Shown piece by piece: positions 7,875 through 17,859 of a DNA stretch of 64,000 nt. This DNA comes from a virus. Within the stretch, counting starts at the first letter, position 1. Each line of letters starts with the position of its first letter. The notes under the pieces are model-generated. The model saw only the letters and a list, made by a program, of their open reading frames with translations, searched no databases and had not been told where the DNA came from. Location of the stretch: positions 230,802-294,801 of IMG/VR virus record IMGVR_UViG_3300047476_002078. One strand, 5' to 3'. A program made the position numbers and the translations under genes.

Positions 7875-8843
7875 ATGAGTAATGATTTTAACGTAAAAAC
7901 ACAAGAAAATTTTGATAGTCAATTTGACGGTAATAACACAGATAACGTAAAAGCGTTACAAAACATCCTTCAAACTACGGAAAACCCAAATCAAGTTATA
8001 CGGTCATTAGTAGGTGATACTGTTTATGATTTTTATTTTGGTGAAGATAATAGCAAAGACGTTGCTAATTTATTGTCCGATTGCATAAGTAAAGATAAAT
8101 GGGGAGAGTTCCTAGACAAGTTCAAAAACGGGGAAGTTTCAAAAGATGATATGGTAGATGTTGTTCTATTGTCTCATCTACATGCCGTAGAAAGAGCAAA
8201 TCCAGTTTCTTCTCCAGAAGAAATCGTTGATAGAGCTTTTGAGTCTAAACTGAAAGGTAAATTAGGTCGTAAGCTTATTGCTAACACTATATCTACTTTA
8301 TCTGAAGCTAAACTTTTAAACGCCCCTAAAGAAGCTGTACAGGCTTTGCTTAGTTTTGAAATGAATAAAAGCGATACGAGGGCAGAAGATCAAGCTAAAC
8401 TTCTCCCTACTATCGGTGAACAGGTTAAAGAAGCCGTTGATAAGTCTTACGAATCTTTCCTTAACTCTTTTAATGTTTACGATAATATTAGAGATATTAC
8501 GGTAGAAGAACTTTTAGGAAGATTAGAGAATCAAGAAGACCCTTATTTTGGTATAACTCACCATATTATATTCGATATGGGGTGGGAGTCTGTAAGTCGA
8601 AACAAACCTAATGAAAAATGCTTGTCTATTTACGTTTGTGAACTTGATAAGGCTTGGACAGATTCAATGGAATCTAATGTAAAGCAATCTGATCGACACA
8701 TGACTAGGTATCTCGTTAGAGATGTTCAAAAAGGCGACATTGAAACTATTAACACTATTAAAAATAAAATTTTTGAAGTGTACACAAGCAGAATTCAAGA
8801 AAAAATTGATTTCTTTAATGTTATTTGGAGCAGGGAGAATTAA
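7875..8843 (+). CDS. Hypothetical protein, 322 aa
   Basis: Not recognised. The ATG at 7875 is chosen over the upstream in-frame ATG at 7791 because GGGAG (7862-7866) precedes it at good distance and because the longer start would overlap the divergent helicase gene by 79 bp. The product is acidic, mostly helical and without membrane segments or cysteine clusters. The N-terminal third is asparagine- and aspartate-rich (NVKTQENFDSQFDGNNTDN). It forms a two-gene plus-strand island with the next gene (2 bp gap). A replication accessory or virion role are both possible. Confidence 0.65.
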   Translation: MSNDFNVKTQENFDSQFDGNNTDNVKALQNILQTTENPNQVIRSLVGDTVYDFYFGEDNSKDVANLLSDCISKDKWGEFLDKFKNGEVSKDDMVDVVLLSHLHAVERANPVSSPEEIVDRAFESKLKGKLGRKLIANTISTLSEAKLLNAPKEAVQALLSFEMNKSDTRAEDQAKLLPTIGEQVKEAVDKSYESFLNSFNVYDNIRDITVEELLGRLENQEDPYFGITHHIIFDMGWESVSRNKPNEKCLSIYVCELDKAWTDSMESNVKQSDRHMTRYLVRDVQKGDIETINTIKNKIFEVYTSRIQEKIDFFNVIWSREN

Positions 8844-8845
8844 TA

Positions 8846-9187
8846 ATGGAGTTTGTTGATACACTTCCAAAGTTAGAAATTGATTTAGAAAATCAAAAAT
8901 TAAGAATTTCCGATTTAGAAGTAAAACTTATAAAAAAGTTACTTATTGATTCTGATAAAATTATTGTTGAAAAATACAGGGTTTTTGTCCCTGATTTTAA
9001 GTTTGAAAATGATTGGGAAAATTTCATAGGTTCGGATACCGTGAGTCAAGATGAAGCTGTAGAAGATTGGGATAAACAACCAAGCCATGTTTTTCTTGAT
9101 AGAAAATCCAGAAAACCTCTTCTTTATACATTCATAATCGACAAAGAAAACAAATTATTTTTTGAAAGCAAAAGAGTTGAAAGCTAG
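8846..9187 (+). CDS. Hypothetical protein, 113 aa
   Basis: Not recognised. The start at ATG 8846 follows GGGAG (8833-8837) and begins 2 bp after the previous stop. An in-frame ATG at 8825 has no ribosome site of its own. The product is acidic, with an amphipathic helix (DLEVKLIKKLLIDSDKIIV) and a beta-rich C-terminal part (PLLYTFIIDKENKLFFESK). The stop codon lies in the left arm of a hairpin shared with the convergent gene. Confidence 0.6.
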   Translation: MEFVDTLPKLEIDLENQKLRISDLEVKLIKKLLIDSDKIIVEKYRVFVPDFKFENDWENFIGSDTVSQDEAVEDWDKQPSHVFLDRKSRKPLLYTFIIDKENKLFFESKRVES

Positions 9188-9210
9188 GTTTAACTAACCT
9201 AGCTTTTTAT
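9180..9210. terminator. Hairpin terminator between convergent genes
   Basis: An 11-bp perfect stem (AAAGCTAGGTT at 9180-9190 with AACCTAGCTTT at 9196-9206, loop TAACT) is followed by a T-rich tract on the plus strand. Both stop codons, TAG of the plus gene and TAG of the minus gene, lie inside the structure, so one palindrome ends both genes. The T-run is good for the plus direction and poor for the minus direction. Confidence 0.75.
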
Positions 9211-9547
9211 TTATTTCTTGATTGAACTTATTTTTAAAGTGATTAAAAGATGAGATTATTTCAGGGTAATAGATAGCTATTTTTTGATAGTATGGATTTT
9301 CAAAGTCAGAATTAAAACTTTCATGAATATTTTTTAAATTCTTTTTACATTCTTCAAACTGCATTTCTATTTTTTCTTTATTTTCTAAAGAACAGTTGGT
9401 AAGTCTTTTTTCATATCTACTGATTTGAGGTATTTCAGATTGCAGTATATGTATCTTGTTGTGCATTTCATTAAGAAACTTTTGTAAGGACATTAGCCCA
9501 AAACGTAAAGGTCTTCCGCAAACTTCACAACAAGAACTACCTGCCAT
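9194..9547 (-). CDS. Hypothetical CxxC coiled-coil protein, 117 aa
   Basis: Not recognised. The N-terminus has CCEVCGRPL, a CxxCG knuckle typical of half a zinc ribbon, followed by a long charged helix (EMHNKIHILQSEIPQISRYEKRL and on to KKNLKNIHESF) likely to form a coiled coil. It lies 4 bp downstream of the possible sigma-like gene. Its stop is in the terminator hairpin at 9180-9206. Confidence 0.6.
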   Translation of the reverse strand: MAGSSCCEVCGRPLRFGLMSLQKFLNEMHNKIHILQSEIPQISRYEKRLTNCSLENKEKIEMQFEECKKNLKNIHESFNSDFENPYYQKIAIYYPEIISSFNHFKNKFNQEINKKLG

Positions 9548-9551
9548 GCTT

Positions 9552-10553
9552 TTAACCTAATCTGAGTAATATTTTTGAAGCTATTTTTTTCTTAGCTACT
9601 AATATTTCTCTAGCATCTTCAAAAGAAGATAACTCTAGTTTTTTGAAAATCTTTCCTAAATCTTTAACGAAGTATTGAACAAAATCTGAAAACTTTTTAT
9701 CGTCCATATTTAGTTCGTTCATGAATTTCTTTTGATCTGCTTTAACAAACGGGTCGAATCCGTCAGCTATGAGATTTAAAGCCTTTTCATATAAAGGATT
9801 TAACTTTTTAACTTCTTGATAAAGTTCTTTTTTTATAGCTTTTGCTTCGTTTTTAGTGTGGCTTGATTCATCTTGAAAAAGTTTATCTTCTCTCACTCCA
9901 TCAAATGACTCATCATCTCTTGATATTATCCTTACGGCAGTATTAAGAGCATCTTCTGTTTTGTTAGTTTTTTCTAAAATTTTGATAGCCATATTTTTTG
10001 CAGCCGTGTACCAAAATTTAGTGAAAGAACCTATTGAAGGATTGTAGCTCTTAAATATAGCGTCTCTTATTCTTTTACCTTGCATTACTTTTTCAGGACT
10101 AATTTTTTTTGTTGGTGTTTTTTCACCGTCATAAAATTTCTTTAAATAAGACAAATCTGGTATGTTGTATTCTTTGGATAGACTAACAATCCAGTCATTA
10201 TCAATTATTTGTTCAAAGCTTAAACCTTTTGATTTAAGGTTTATGACAGCTACAGGAAGCATTTGAAATTTTAAGTATTTGTAATCAAACTTTTTTTCTT
10301 CATCTGTAAGATTTGGGAATATTAAACGATGTACAGCATCTATAGCTATATGTTCATAATAATCTTTAGCTCCTGCATCTTTGGCAGCTTTGAACGCTAA
10401 GTTCATTAAATTTGTATTTTTAGGTAAGTTTATTTCGTGTTCTTTTGCTAACTCAATTAACATATTGTTAAATCTAGTTATTTCTGCGTTTGCAAAAATC
10501 TTTCGTTTAATTTTTTCAAAAACTGAGTTTGCTATTTTTTTATAATTTATCAT
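9552..10553 (-). CDS. Possible divergent sigma-70/ECF-like protein, 333 aa
   Basis: No confident match, but the middle resembles sigma region 2: IRDAIFKSYNPSIGSFTKFW followed by TAAKNMAIKILEKTNK, close in pattern to the ECF consensus (YDPxxGSFxxWLYxIARNxAIDxLR). A downstream LNPLYEKALNLIADGFDP then NMDDKKFSDFVQYFVKDL could be a region 4-like helix-turn-helix. If correct, it would direct host RNA polymerase to phage promoters. Against this, it sits between structural genes and overlaps the 1168-residue fibre-like gene by 4 bp, so a head or tail role is the alternative. Confidence 0.4.
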   Translation of the reverse strand: MINYKKIANSVFEKIKRKIFANAEITRFNNMLIELAKEHEINLPKNTNLMNLAFKAAKDAGAKDYYEHIAIDAVHRLIFPNLTDEEKKFDYKYLKFQMLPVAVINLKSKGLSFEQIIDNDWIVSLSKEYNIPDLSYLKKFYDGEKTPTKKISPEKVMQGKRIRDAIFKSYNPSIGSFTKFWYTAAKNMAIKILEKTNKTEDALNTAVRIISRDDESFDGVREDKLFQDESSHTKNEAKAIKKELYQEVKKLNPLYEKALNLIADGFDPFVKADQKKFMNELNMDDKKFSDFVQYFVKDLGKIFKKLELSSFEDAREILVAKKKIASKILLRLG

Positions 10554-13500
10554 AACTTACCTAGAGGTCTTCCTTTAATTTTGAATAAATCAAACGAGTT
10601 ATTTGAAGAGAAATCAGAGTTGGTTATTTCAACGCTTGTTTCTGTAGTCATTCTTGTTTCAACTCTTAAAACGTACTCACCTCTTTCAAAATTTCCTGTA
10701 GGGTCTTCTAAAACTTGTTCGAGCATAAACATAACAGTTTGTTTCTTAACAGAGTTAATAGTATCCATACCAACTGAATAGAAATTTGAACCTTTAAAAG
10801 TACCTCGGTTATTGATTACATTATCTTTAGAAATGTAATTTTCTCTGCCTGATACATAAGGTTGTACTCTAGTCGAGGTTTCATCGTTAATACCAGAAAC
10901 AATAGGCACGTCAAAAGAATAGGCTCTGTTTTTGAAGAAATTGATACCTGCCCCGTCACTTAAAGGATAGCTTCCTTTTTGACGTAAAAATTTCATAATT
11001 CTTTGTTCTTTTTGACCATACCAAATTTCTCCATCTTGAGGAGCCACAACATTTGGATTATCTATTTCAATATATGGAGGAATGATATTAAACCCATAAA
11101 CTTTTTCCGAAGGAGAGTTTACTAAACTAATAAATTTAACTCTAACAACTGTGGTAGATGAAGAATCTCCTCCAGTTCTTGAAGTAAACTCTAATCTATT
11201 CCAACCTGTTACAAAATTTAAAGCTTCGTAAGAATGGAATGTATCGTCTTCACAAATTAAGTGCATTGAAAAGTTTTCAACTTTAGATTGATCTGGTATA
11301 AAAACCCAGTAAACTAAACGGCTTCCAGCCACTACATTTCCATCAACATCAATTAGTGCTGACCAGTCATTGTAAAATGTTTCTTTTGAAATCTCTGCAA
11401 GACTTCCGCTTGTTCCTGTTTTGTTAAATCTTAAAGTAGGTCTTAGATACATACTTCTAATATCATCTGTTCTGATTCCAGACGTATCTAAATTATCAGA
11501 TTCCCAGTCATGAAGAACTTCAAAATCATTGCTAGAAAACCCTCCGCTTATTGTGTAGTCAGCGTCAAGACTTATGCCTTTATGATAAGGGTAAATTTCT
11601 GCACCTAAAGGTTCGTTTCCTAAATCAGAATCTTTATCTGAGAAAGCCTTTGGTAATTTTACAGAGATAGGGGAATAAGCATCTGGAACGGTAGAGTTAA
11701 ATCCATTTGTTCCAGAAGTGTGAACTAAGAACCCTCTTGCTTGATCTATCAAACGTGTTCTTACGAATGAATTTACTCCATTACCAAATGATTGCTTCGC
11801 AGTAACTCCTTGGTATGGCGTAAACATATAAAAAATTTGTAATTGCTGATTTGAATCTAAAGCTTTTGATCTATTTACTGTGATAGAAATTGTGTTGTTT
11901 TGACTTACTCCTATAGGAGAATCAAGTTGAACAGTAATAAAATTTCCATCAATAGTGGTAGTACATGGAGTTGCAAGACCATCAATGTAACAAATGTCTT
12001 GGTAGGTGCTTAAAGATAACTTTTCAGATTGAGCAGAATAGATAATTCCTGTAGAAGCAATCGTTATTTGAGTTAAATTTTGCCCGTTAAGAACAGTCTT
12101 ACTTAAAATTTCAATTTGAGAAAGATTTGTAATAGATTTGGTTTTTTCTTGAATAAGAGCAGCATTATTAGCAAGACCTACTGCAAAAACCATAGGAGTA
12201 TTTACAGGTACAGCGTTATTAAAAATAACTGTAATCGTATTATCAAAATTTTGATTTATCTGTTGTATGCTCAATGGAGAAGTTGATCTGGAAATTAAAG
12301 TTCCACTGACTGTAATATAATGAACATGAGTAATAGGGATAGTGCCGTAATTGGCAGGTAGTGTATAACTTTGAGTACCGTCTCCAAATACTTGTAAAAA
12401 TCCTAAAGTAGTGAATCCTTCTTTTTCATTCTTCCCGATTCTGTAGTCTTGTGCTGTTAAATTTGAAACTAAAGAACCTGATCTGATTCCATCAAGATCA
12501 TTTTCGGATACAAAGCTAAAATTAACATTGTCACGTACTTCAAAAATTCTTTTTATTTCAGTTGGAACGAATGTTAATCCGTTTCCATTAGGATAAGCAA
12601 TTTCATACTCAACATAAAGCTGTTGATTAGAAACACCTGTAGGAACTTCTCCTAGTGTTATGATTAAAGCTGTATCCCCAACAGGTTCAATTACACTTGG
12701 AATTTCAACTTTTGATTCAGAAGCTCCTGATTTTACAACTGCGAAAACCTTTAAAGGGTTTCTTCCAAATGTCGTTCCTACTGGGTTTGAACCAAGCAAG
12801 TTTAGATTGAATTGATCTCCTAGAGTCCAGTTGATACCTTTAACTTCTGTTCTATCAGTAAGAGAGAATCTTTGAATTGTTTTTTGAATTGTGTCAGCAT
12901 CACTGAATACACGTCTTTGACCATTTGGGGCAGCTATGTCTAATGCTCCAGTCTGGTCAACTGTGGAAATACCATCTACATGAAGACCTGTAGCATTAAA
13001 TGATAAATCTGCTCCTAGAACAGATTCAGTTAAAACAGTATTTAGGTTTCCTTCGAGTAGGCTTTTAAAAGCAAAATCAAGTTGATGTGTATTTACACTA
13101 ATAACGCAAGTATGTCTTAAATCTTCAATATCCCCGATTTCTATTTTATCGTTAAAATATCCGTCTGGTCTGTCTGAATTTCCTTGAGCAATTGTTTTTC
13201 CTGCTCCGTTAAGATTCAGTAAACTAAAAGGGGAAGCGTTTCTTCTGTGTATTCTAAAAAGAGGTATAGCGTATGAATAACCATCAACTGTACCTAAATC
13301 TGAAATAGAAGAAGAGTCTCCATTACCTGCTCTGTATAGTCCGGAATCATCTAATGCTTTTTCAAAAGAATAAGCTAAACTCGTATTCCCTCTTCCTGCT
13401 TGAGCTTTGACGTTGTTAGTGTCAAGAATACCTTCAGGAAAACCTGCAAAATTAACTCCAGTGACTACACGGATACGATACTGCATTTGAACACGTTGCG

Positions 13501-14056
13501 TAGTATCTGTTCCGATAGGGCTGTAATAAATGTCATCATCAAGATGTTCCATTCCGCTTTGGACGTTACCAAATTTATAAATTTTTCCACTTTCAGGACG
13601 GTTTGCTAAAGAGTTTGGAAATAATTCTTGATACCACACTTCAAGAAAAACTAAATCTTGTCTTGAACCTGAAGATGGAGCGGGAGGCAAAGTAATTGCT
13701 AGTTTTGATTGATCGCTTGTATTAGTTCCGCCAACATCAAGAACTTCACCTAAAACATTAACCTTAAATGGTAGTCCAAGAAAATTTCTTACTATAAATT
13801 GATTGGGAGTTTCAGTTAAGTTTACTCCGTAGGCGTTACCATTATTATCATATCCAATTTCAAAAGCGTTTACATCCATAGGATAGAAACCGCTCGTCAT
13901 TAGCTCACGAACTTGCATTTTATTTAAGTCGTGTGCTAAATCTCCAACGAAGTTAAGTTCTGAATCCAGAGGCGGTTTACTTGGTTTGAAAATTACACTT
14001 CTGTAGCTTGTGTTGTTTGATTCAAGAGTTCTAGTTGTTCCAGTATAACTTTTCAT
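10550..14056 (-). CDS. Large baseplate/tail-fibre-like structural protein, 1168 aa
   Basis: A very long protein of beta-rich composition (many S, T, N, G; few cysteines), typical of phage fibre or baseplate proteins. The N-terminus carries VIFKPSKPPLDSELN, a motif shared with the proteins at 14061 and 55484. A region with DLVFLEVWYQE, QYRIRVVTGV, DLGTVDGYSYAIPLFRIHRRN and GNSDRPDGYFND is nearly collinear with the upstream neighbour at 14061, so the two are tandem paralogues. Segments such as QLYVEYEIAYPNG recur as presumed beta-sandwich units. The gap to the neighbour is 4 bp. Exact virion position is unknown. Confidence 0.72.
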   Translation of the reverse strand: MKSYTGTTRTLESNNTSYRSVIFKPSKPPLDSELNFVGDLAHDLNKMQVRELMTSGFYPMDVNAFEIGYDNNGNAYGVNLTETPNQFIVRNFLGLPFKVNVLGEVLDVGGTNTSDQSKLAITLPPAPSSGSRQDLVFLEVWYQELFPNSLANRPESGKIYKFGNVQSGMEHLDDDIYYSPIGTDTTQRVQMQYRIRVVTGVNFAGFPEGILDTNNVKAQAGRGNTSLAYSFEKALDDSGLYRAGNGDSSSISDLGTVDGYSYAIPLFRIHRRNASPFSLLNLNGAGKTIAQGNSDRPDGYFNDKIEIGDIEDLRHTCVISVNTHQLDFAFKSLLEGNLNTVLTESVLGADLSFNATGLHVDGISTVDQTGALDIAAPNGQRRVFSDADTIQKTIQRFSLTDRTEVKGINWTLGDQFNLNLLGSNPVGTTFGRNPLKVFAVVKSGASESKVEIPSVIEPVGDTALIITLGEVPTGVSNQQLYVEYEIAYPNGNGLTFVPTEIKRIFEVRDNVNFSFVSENDLDGIRSGSLVSNLTAQDYRIGKNEKEGFTTLGFLQVFGDGTQSYTLPANYGTIPITHVHYITVSGTLISRSTSPLSIQQINQNFDNTITVIFNNAVPVNTPMVFAVGLANNAALIQEKTKSITNLSQIEILSKTVLNGQNLTQITIASTGIIYSAQSEKLSLSTYQDICYIDGLATPCTTTIDGNFITVQLDSPIGVSQNNTISITVNRSKALDSNQQLQIFYMFTPYQGVTAKQSFGNGVNSFVRTRLIDQARGFLVHTSGTNGFNSTVPDAYSPISVKLPKAFSDKDSDLGNEPLGAEIYPYHKGISLDADYTISGGFSSNDFEVLHDWESDNLDTSGIRTDDIRSMYLRPTLRFNKTGTSGSLAEISKETFYNDWSALIDVDGNVVAGSRLVYWVFIPDQSKVENFSMHLICEDDTFHSYEALNFVTGWNRLEFTSRTGGDSSSTTVVRVKFISLVNSPSEKVYGFNIIPPYIEIDNPNVVAPQDGEIWYGQKEQRIMKFLRQKGSYPLSDGAGINFFKNRAYSFDVPIVSGINDETSTRVQPYVSGRENYISKDNVINNRGTFKGSNFYSVGMDTINSVKKQTVMFMLEQVLEDPTGNFERGEYVLRVETRMTTETSVEITNSDFSSNNSFDLFKIKGRPLGKL

Positions 14057-14060
14057 TATT

Positions 14061-17000
14061 TTAAACCTTCTGATTTATACTCAGTCTTCTGTTTTTAGTG
14101 TAAAAGAAATCCGCAGCTATTACGACACGGTTAGCTTCATTCAAGGTTCCCTCTAAGCTAGTAACCTCTAAATTATTGTTAAAAATTAAATGATTAGCTG
14201 AACCGACTTTTAGTAAGTTAAATTCAGGTCTATTCACACTCTCGATATTTGATGTGGTGGTTATGACAAAAGACAAAAGCTCTCCTTCTAAAACGCCTTT
14301 TCCTATAGCTAAACCGTGAATAATATTTAAAGTATTGCTTCCAGTTCTATATTTTATAACCACTTTATCAGTCAGAGCAGGAGCTTCCCTTAAAACAATC
14401 ATTCCTTCATTTCCAAAAACTTCCAGAATATCTTCTGGTTCTAGTTCTACACCATTTTTCACTACAACTAAATCAGGTGCATATATTTCCCAATCTGCCG
14501 TTGTTGAAGATTCTGAAAAAGGAGTTTTAATTACTAAGGTCGCATCATCGGTAATTTTTGAAACTTCATACCAAGTAGTAGAACCCATAGGTCTGATTAA
14601 ATAGCCCGGTCTTAAAGAGCGTGTGAAAAAAGCGTTTAATCCGCTTACTGTAGTTGAGGCATTGTTGAAAACAGCTAATCCTACCATTTTCCAAGTACGA
14701 CTTAAACATACGGTATTATAAATAGCCATTATTTTTCTTGAAACTTTAAATATTCTGTTTCCACCATTTACTTGTAAAGTTACGTTCTCTTCTAACCTTT
14801 CAACAAGGTCGTCAACTCTGTACGAAATTTTTGGAGAATTTAAAGAACATCCTCTTTGTACGGCGTATGGAGAAGCATCACTTTCTTTTTTAAGAACTAA
14901 AGTGTCTCCAATTTTAAGAGATTTTGTTTCAGGATAACCGTCATATCTATAAGTTAATTCTTTGATACTTCCAATAGCTTTGCTGTTAGGAATCAAAAGA
15001 TTTGAATTATCTAGCTGGTAGTCATAATCCGTTGAGTTTAACGGAAGCCTTGTGGAAATTCCGTAGATACCTTCACTGATCTGTGATGGAATTTGTGGAG
15101 CACCTTCATAATTTTTAGGATTGCTACTGCCTGTACCATTAGTTGTTATTTTTGCATTGTCGCACAAATAAACAACTTCAGCTTCTAATGTTTCACCTGT
15201 TGAAATTAAGCTACTAAGACCTTGATAAGGAACATAATCGTAGGTGATTGTGTATTGGTCTGTAGCTAAAGGGGCAAAGCTACCTATCATAGGAATGTAG
15301 ATAATTTTTCCTGCTTCAGGAGCTAATGGAAAGTTAATCGTAATTCGTGATGAATTTAAGCCTATAACAGAGCTTATTTCAACCCACTTACCATCGCTTG
15401 TTTGAGTGTCTGCTACGTAAGCGTGAGCCTTATAAGAACTACCGTCGTAAAGCCCTGCCACTCCATAAACAAATTCCATTTTGTTTAAAACTTGAGTGAC
15501 TGGTGAAATGTTATATTGATTTGCCCCTGTTGAGGTCAGTTGATACATCAAGGTCTGAGAAAAATTTTCTAAACCTTTGTTCTTTCTATTTATCTCACAA
15601 GCATATCCACTCATTAAGACAGTTACTTTTATAATGTCATTTAAAGTCGGGAAATAAGATTGAAAATTTATTTCAAAAGACCCGTCAGCACGTCTTAAAA
15701 CTTTAGGATTGTTGGAAAATCCTAATGGTATGTCTTGCCCACCTGAAAACTGCACTCTTCCAATTGTGAGAACAGTTCTTCCATCAATAGTAGAAGGTAT
15801 AGTTACTTTGCCTGAACCGTTTCCAGTAATGTGGTAAACTCTCTCAATGACACCGCCTCTAAAATTTTCTTGTTGAGAGGTAGGGTTTATAAATCGGCTT
15901 ACTGGAAAAATTGTTTGAGAGTCTCTCCAAGTGCCTTGAACTACTCTATTTAATTCTTGTGATATTACTTTTTCATCTTCAGTGAAAACTACATCCGTAG
16001 CTTTCATATCATCTCTTATATTATAAACATTTCTAGGTATTTGAAAAAGTCCGGAACCCGAAGGAATCACTAAATCATATTCTATGATGATAGGTTTTCC
16101 TGCTAAGTCTCCAGCGGCGGATGGTCTGAAAGTGACTTTATCTTTATTTGTTCTGTCTCCGAGATTAGACCAACCATTAATTCCCACATTGGCAGGGATT
16201 ATTTCTAGCCCTGTCTGAGCGTTATATATCTTTGGAACATTTTCTGCTCCTATAAATGGATTGTAACTTCTATACTGTTCAGAATCAGTTACCGTGTAAA
16301 ATTGCGGAGGAAATATTTCTAATTGGTTTACCGAATTTAAAGTAGCGGCAGCTAAATAAATTACAGTTCTTTGAGTTTTTTCAGAGTCAGTAAAATTTCT
16401 TTTTACGTTGTTAGGTCTGCGTAAAAAACTCTCATTGATATTTGGTCGATCTGTTGCTGAAATACCGTCAATTTGGATATTAACTGAAGAAAAAATATCA
16501 GGTCGATCTCCTAATATTAATCTGTCAGGGATACCTCTAATAAGATTATCGAAAGATTCCTCACAAATAGCTTTTAAATCTTCTTCTATGGCTACAGTGT
16601 GTCTTAAATCTTCTATGTCAAAACGATATATTTCATCTCCGAAAATACCGTCAGGTCGATCTGAATTTCCTTGTGATAAAAGCTTGGAAGCTCCATTTGG
16701 ATTTGAATTTGAATAGATTGTTTTATTTTTTCTGTGAAGGCTACATAAAGGCAATGCGTACACATATCCATCTACAGTTCCAAGATCATTTGCAGACTGT
16801 TCTGTTCCATTCCCTGCTACATAATGACCCATCTCTGTTTTTTGGAAAACATAGTTAGGATTTGAGACAGGTAAACTTTTAGCACCTTGCCCAAAAATAG
16901 ACGGATGCCCTAATCCTTCTCGATAAGATACTAAATCTACCCCTTCTGAGACTCTAATTCGGTACTTAGTTTGTACTCGAACGGAGGTTTCTCTATTTAC

Positions 17001-17522
17001 GGAAGGGTCAATCAAATCATTCGTAAAAGGAGATAAAGCGGTTTGAGCATTTCCAAATTTGTTGATAGCACTTGAAGGGTTTACTAACTCGTCCCACACT
17101 TCTAAGAAAACGACATCATCTCTGGAACCTGATTCAGGTCCATCTCCAACAAGAAAAACTAATTCATCTTCTTGGTTTGATAAAATCTTCCAGATGTTAT
17201 CAGAAGCTCCAATTTGGAATTGGTTTGTACCTGCTCCCAAGAACAATATTTTTCCATTGATTAAAACTAAAGGGTTTTTAATCTTGATGGCATTTTTCCA
17301 AAAACTACTTCCGTTTTCAGGTCGAGTAGTGATCTCACCACGAGTAATGAAACCAGATTTGTGAAAAGACCGTAAAATATCACTAATAATAGTATTTTGA
17401 ATATTTTGAAGTAAATTGAACTCAGAGTCCAAAGGCGGTCTAAGTGGTTGAAAAACAACTGAATTAAAAGATTTATCTTTTGCTTCAAGAACTCTTGAGA
17501 CTTTGTTTCCTAATTTCTGCAT
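14061..17522 (-). CDS. Large baseplate/tail-fibre-like structural protein, 1153 aa
   Basis: Tandem paralogue of the 1168-residue protein. The shared N-terminal part includes VVFQPLRPPLDSEFN, DVVFLEVWDE, TKYRIRVSEGV, DLGTVDGYVYALPLCSLHRKN, GNSDRPDGIFGD and DIEDLRHT. The C-terminal part diverges. It contains a unit VVVKNGVELEPEDILEVFG followed by KVVIKYRTG, similar to VFKNG units in the fibre proteins at 56748 and 59690. This suggests a common N-terminal attachment domain with different distal parts. It is the third minus-strand gene downstream of the divergent control region. A virion structural role is inferred from size, composition and paralogy. Confidence 0.72.
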   Translation of the reverse strand: MQKLGNKVSRVLEAKDKSFNSVVFQPLRPPLDSEFNLLQNIQNTIISDILRSFHKSGFITRGEITTRPENGSSFWKNAIKIKNPLVLINGKILFLGAGTNQFQIGASDNIWKILSNQEDELVFLVGDGPESGSRDDVVFLEVWDELVNPSSAINKFGNAQTALSPFTNDLIDPSVNRETSVRVQTKYRIRVSEGVDLVSYREGLGHPSIFGQGAKSLPVSNPNYVFQKTEMGHYVAGNGTEQSANDLGTVDGYVYALPLCSLHRKNKTIYSNSNPNGASKLLSQGNSDRPDGIFGDEIYRFDIEDLRHTVAIEEDLKAICEESFDNLIRGIPDRLILGDRPDIFSSVNIQIDGISATDRPNINESFLRRPNNVKRNFTDSEKTQRTVIYLAAATLNSVNQLEIFPPQFYTVTDSEQYRSYNPFIGAENVPKIYNAQTGLEIIPANVGINGWSNLGDRTNKDKVTFRPSAAGDLAGKPIIIEYDLVIPSGSGLFQIPRNVYNIRDDMKATDVVFTEDEKVISQELNRVVQGTWRDSQTIFPVSRFINPTSQQENFRGGVIERVYHITGNGSGKVTIPSTIDGRTVLTIGRVQFSGGQDIPLGFSNNPKVLRRADGSFEINFQSYFPTLNDIIKVTVLMSGYACEINRKNKGLENFSQTLMYQLTSTGANQYNISPVTQVLNKMEFVYGVAGLYDGSSYKAHAYVADTQTSDGKWVEISSVIGLNSSRITINFPLAPEAGKIIYIPMIGSFAPLATDQYTITYDYVPYQGLSSLISTGETLEAEVVYLCDNAKITTNGTGSSNPKNYEGAPQIPSQISEGIYGISTRLPLNSTDYDYQLDNSNLLIPNSKAIGSIKELTYRYDGYPETKSLKIGDTLVLKKESDASPYAVQRGCSLNSPKISYRVDDLVERLEENVTLQVNGGNRIFKVSRKIMAIYNTVCLSRTWKMVGLAVFNNASTTVSGLNAFFTRSLRPGYLIRPMGSTTWYEVSKITDDATLVIKTPFSESSTTADWEIYAPDLVVVKNGVELEPEDILEVFGNEGMIVLREAPALTDKVVIKYRTGSNTLNIIHGLAIGKGVLEGELLSFVITTTSNIESVNRPEFNLLKVGSANHLIFNNNLEVTSLEGTLNEANRVVIAADFFYTKNRRLSINQKV

Positions 17523-17577
17523 CTTCTATCTCTTCATTTCAATTTGTAGAATAATAACTATGATTTATAAATGTAAA

Positions 17578-17859
17578 TTAGTCGAAAATGCACTTTACAT
17601 AAATACCGTCATGTAAAATTATTCGTACTCCTTGTATTTTTAATTTTCCTGCTTTTGTACATTCTGGACAGAAAACTCCATCAAAATGTTCATAGATTCC
17701 CATGATTGAATTTGTTACTTTGTCTCCAATTTTAAAATATTTTTCTTTATCTTCAAAAAAGGAAGGAGTTCCTAATTCAACAGAACCTTTATAGTCACAA
17801 GTAGAGCACTTGAAACCGTCACAAAAAAATTTGTTAATCTTTATTGGAAAGTTATACAC
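17578..17859 (-). CDS. Small zinc-ribbon-like protein, 93 aa
   Basis: Not assigned to a family. Two CxxC pairs, CSTC near residue 19 and CPEC near residue 67, flank a central segment and could bind one zinc ion as a ribbon. The rest is beta-prone (KIQGVRIILHDGIYVKCIF). It lies between the 115-residue hypothetical gene and the large structural gene, 55 bp upstream of the latter. It could be a regulator or an assembly factor; nothing decides. Confidence 0.6.
   Translation of the reverse strand: MYNFPIKINKFFCDGFKCSTCDYKGSVELGTPSFFEDKEKYFKIGDKVTNSIMGIYEHFDGVFCPECTKAGKLKIQGVRIILHDGIYVKCIFD

Noticed and set aside
10581-10781. Plus-strand 66-aa ORF and similar small ORFs within giant minus genes
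   Set aside because: They are antisense shadows without ribosome sites and mirror the codon pattern of the real gene on the other strand.
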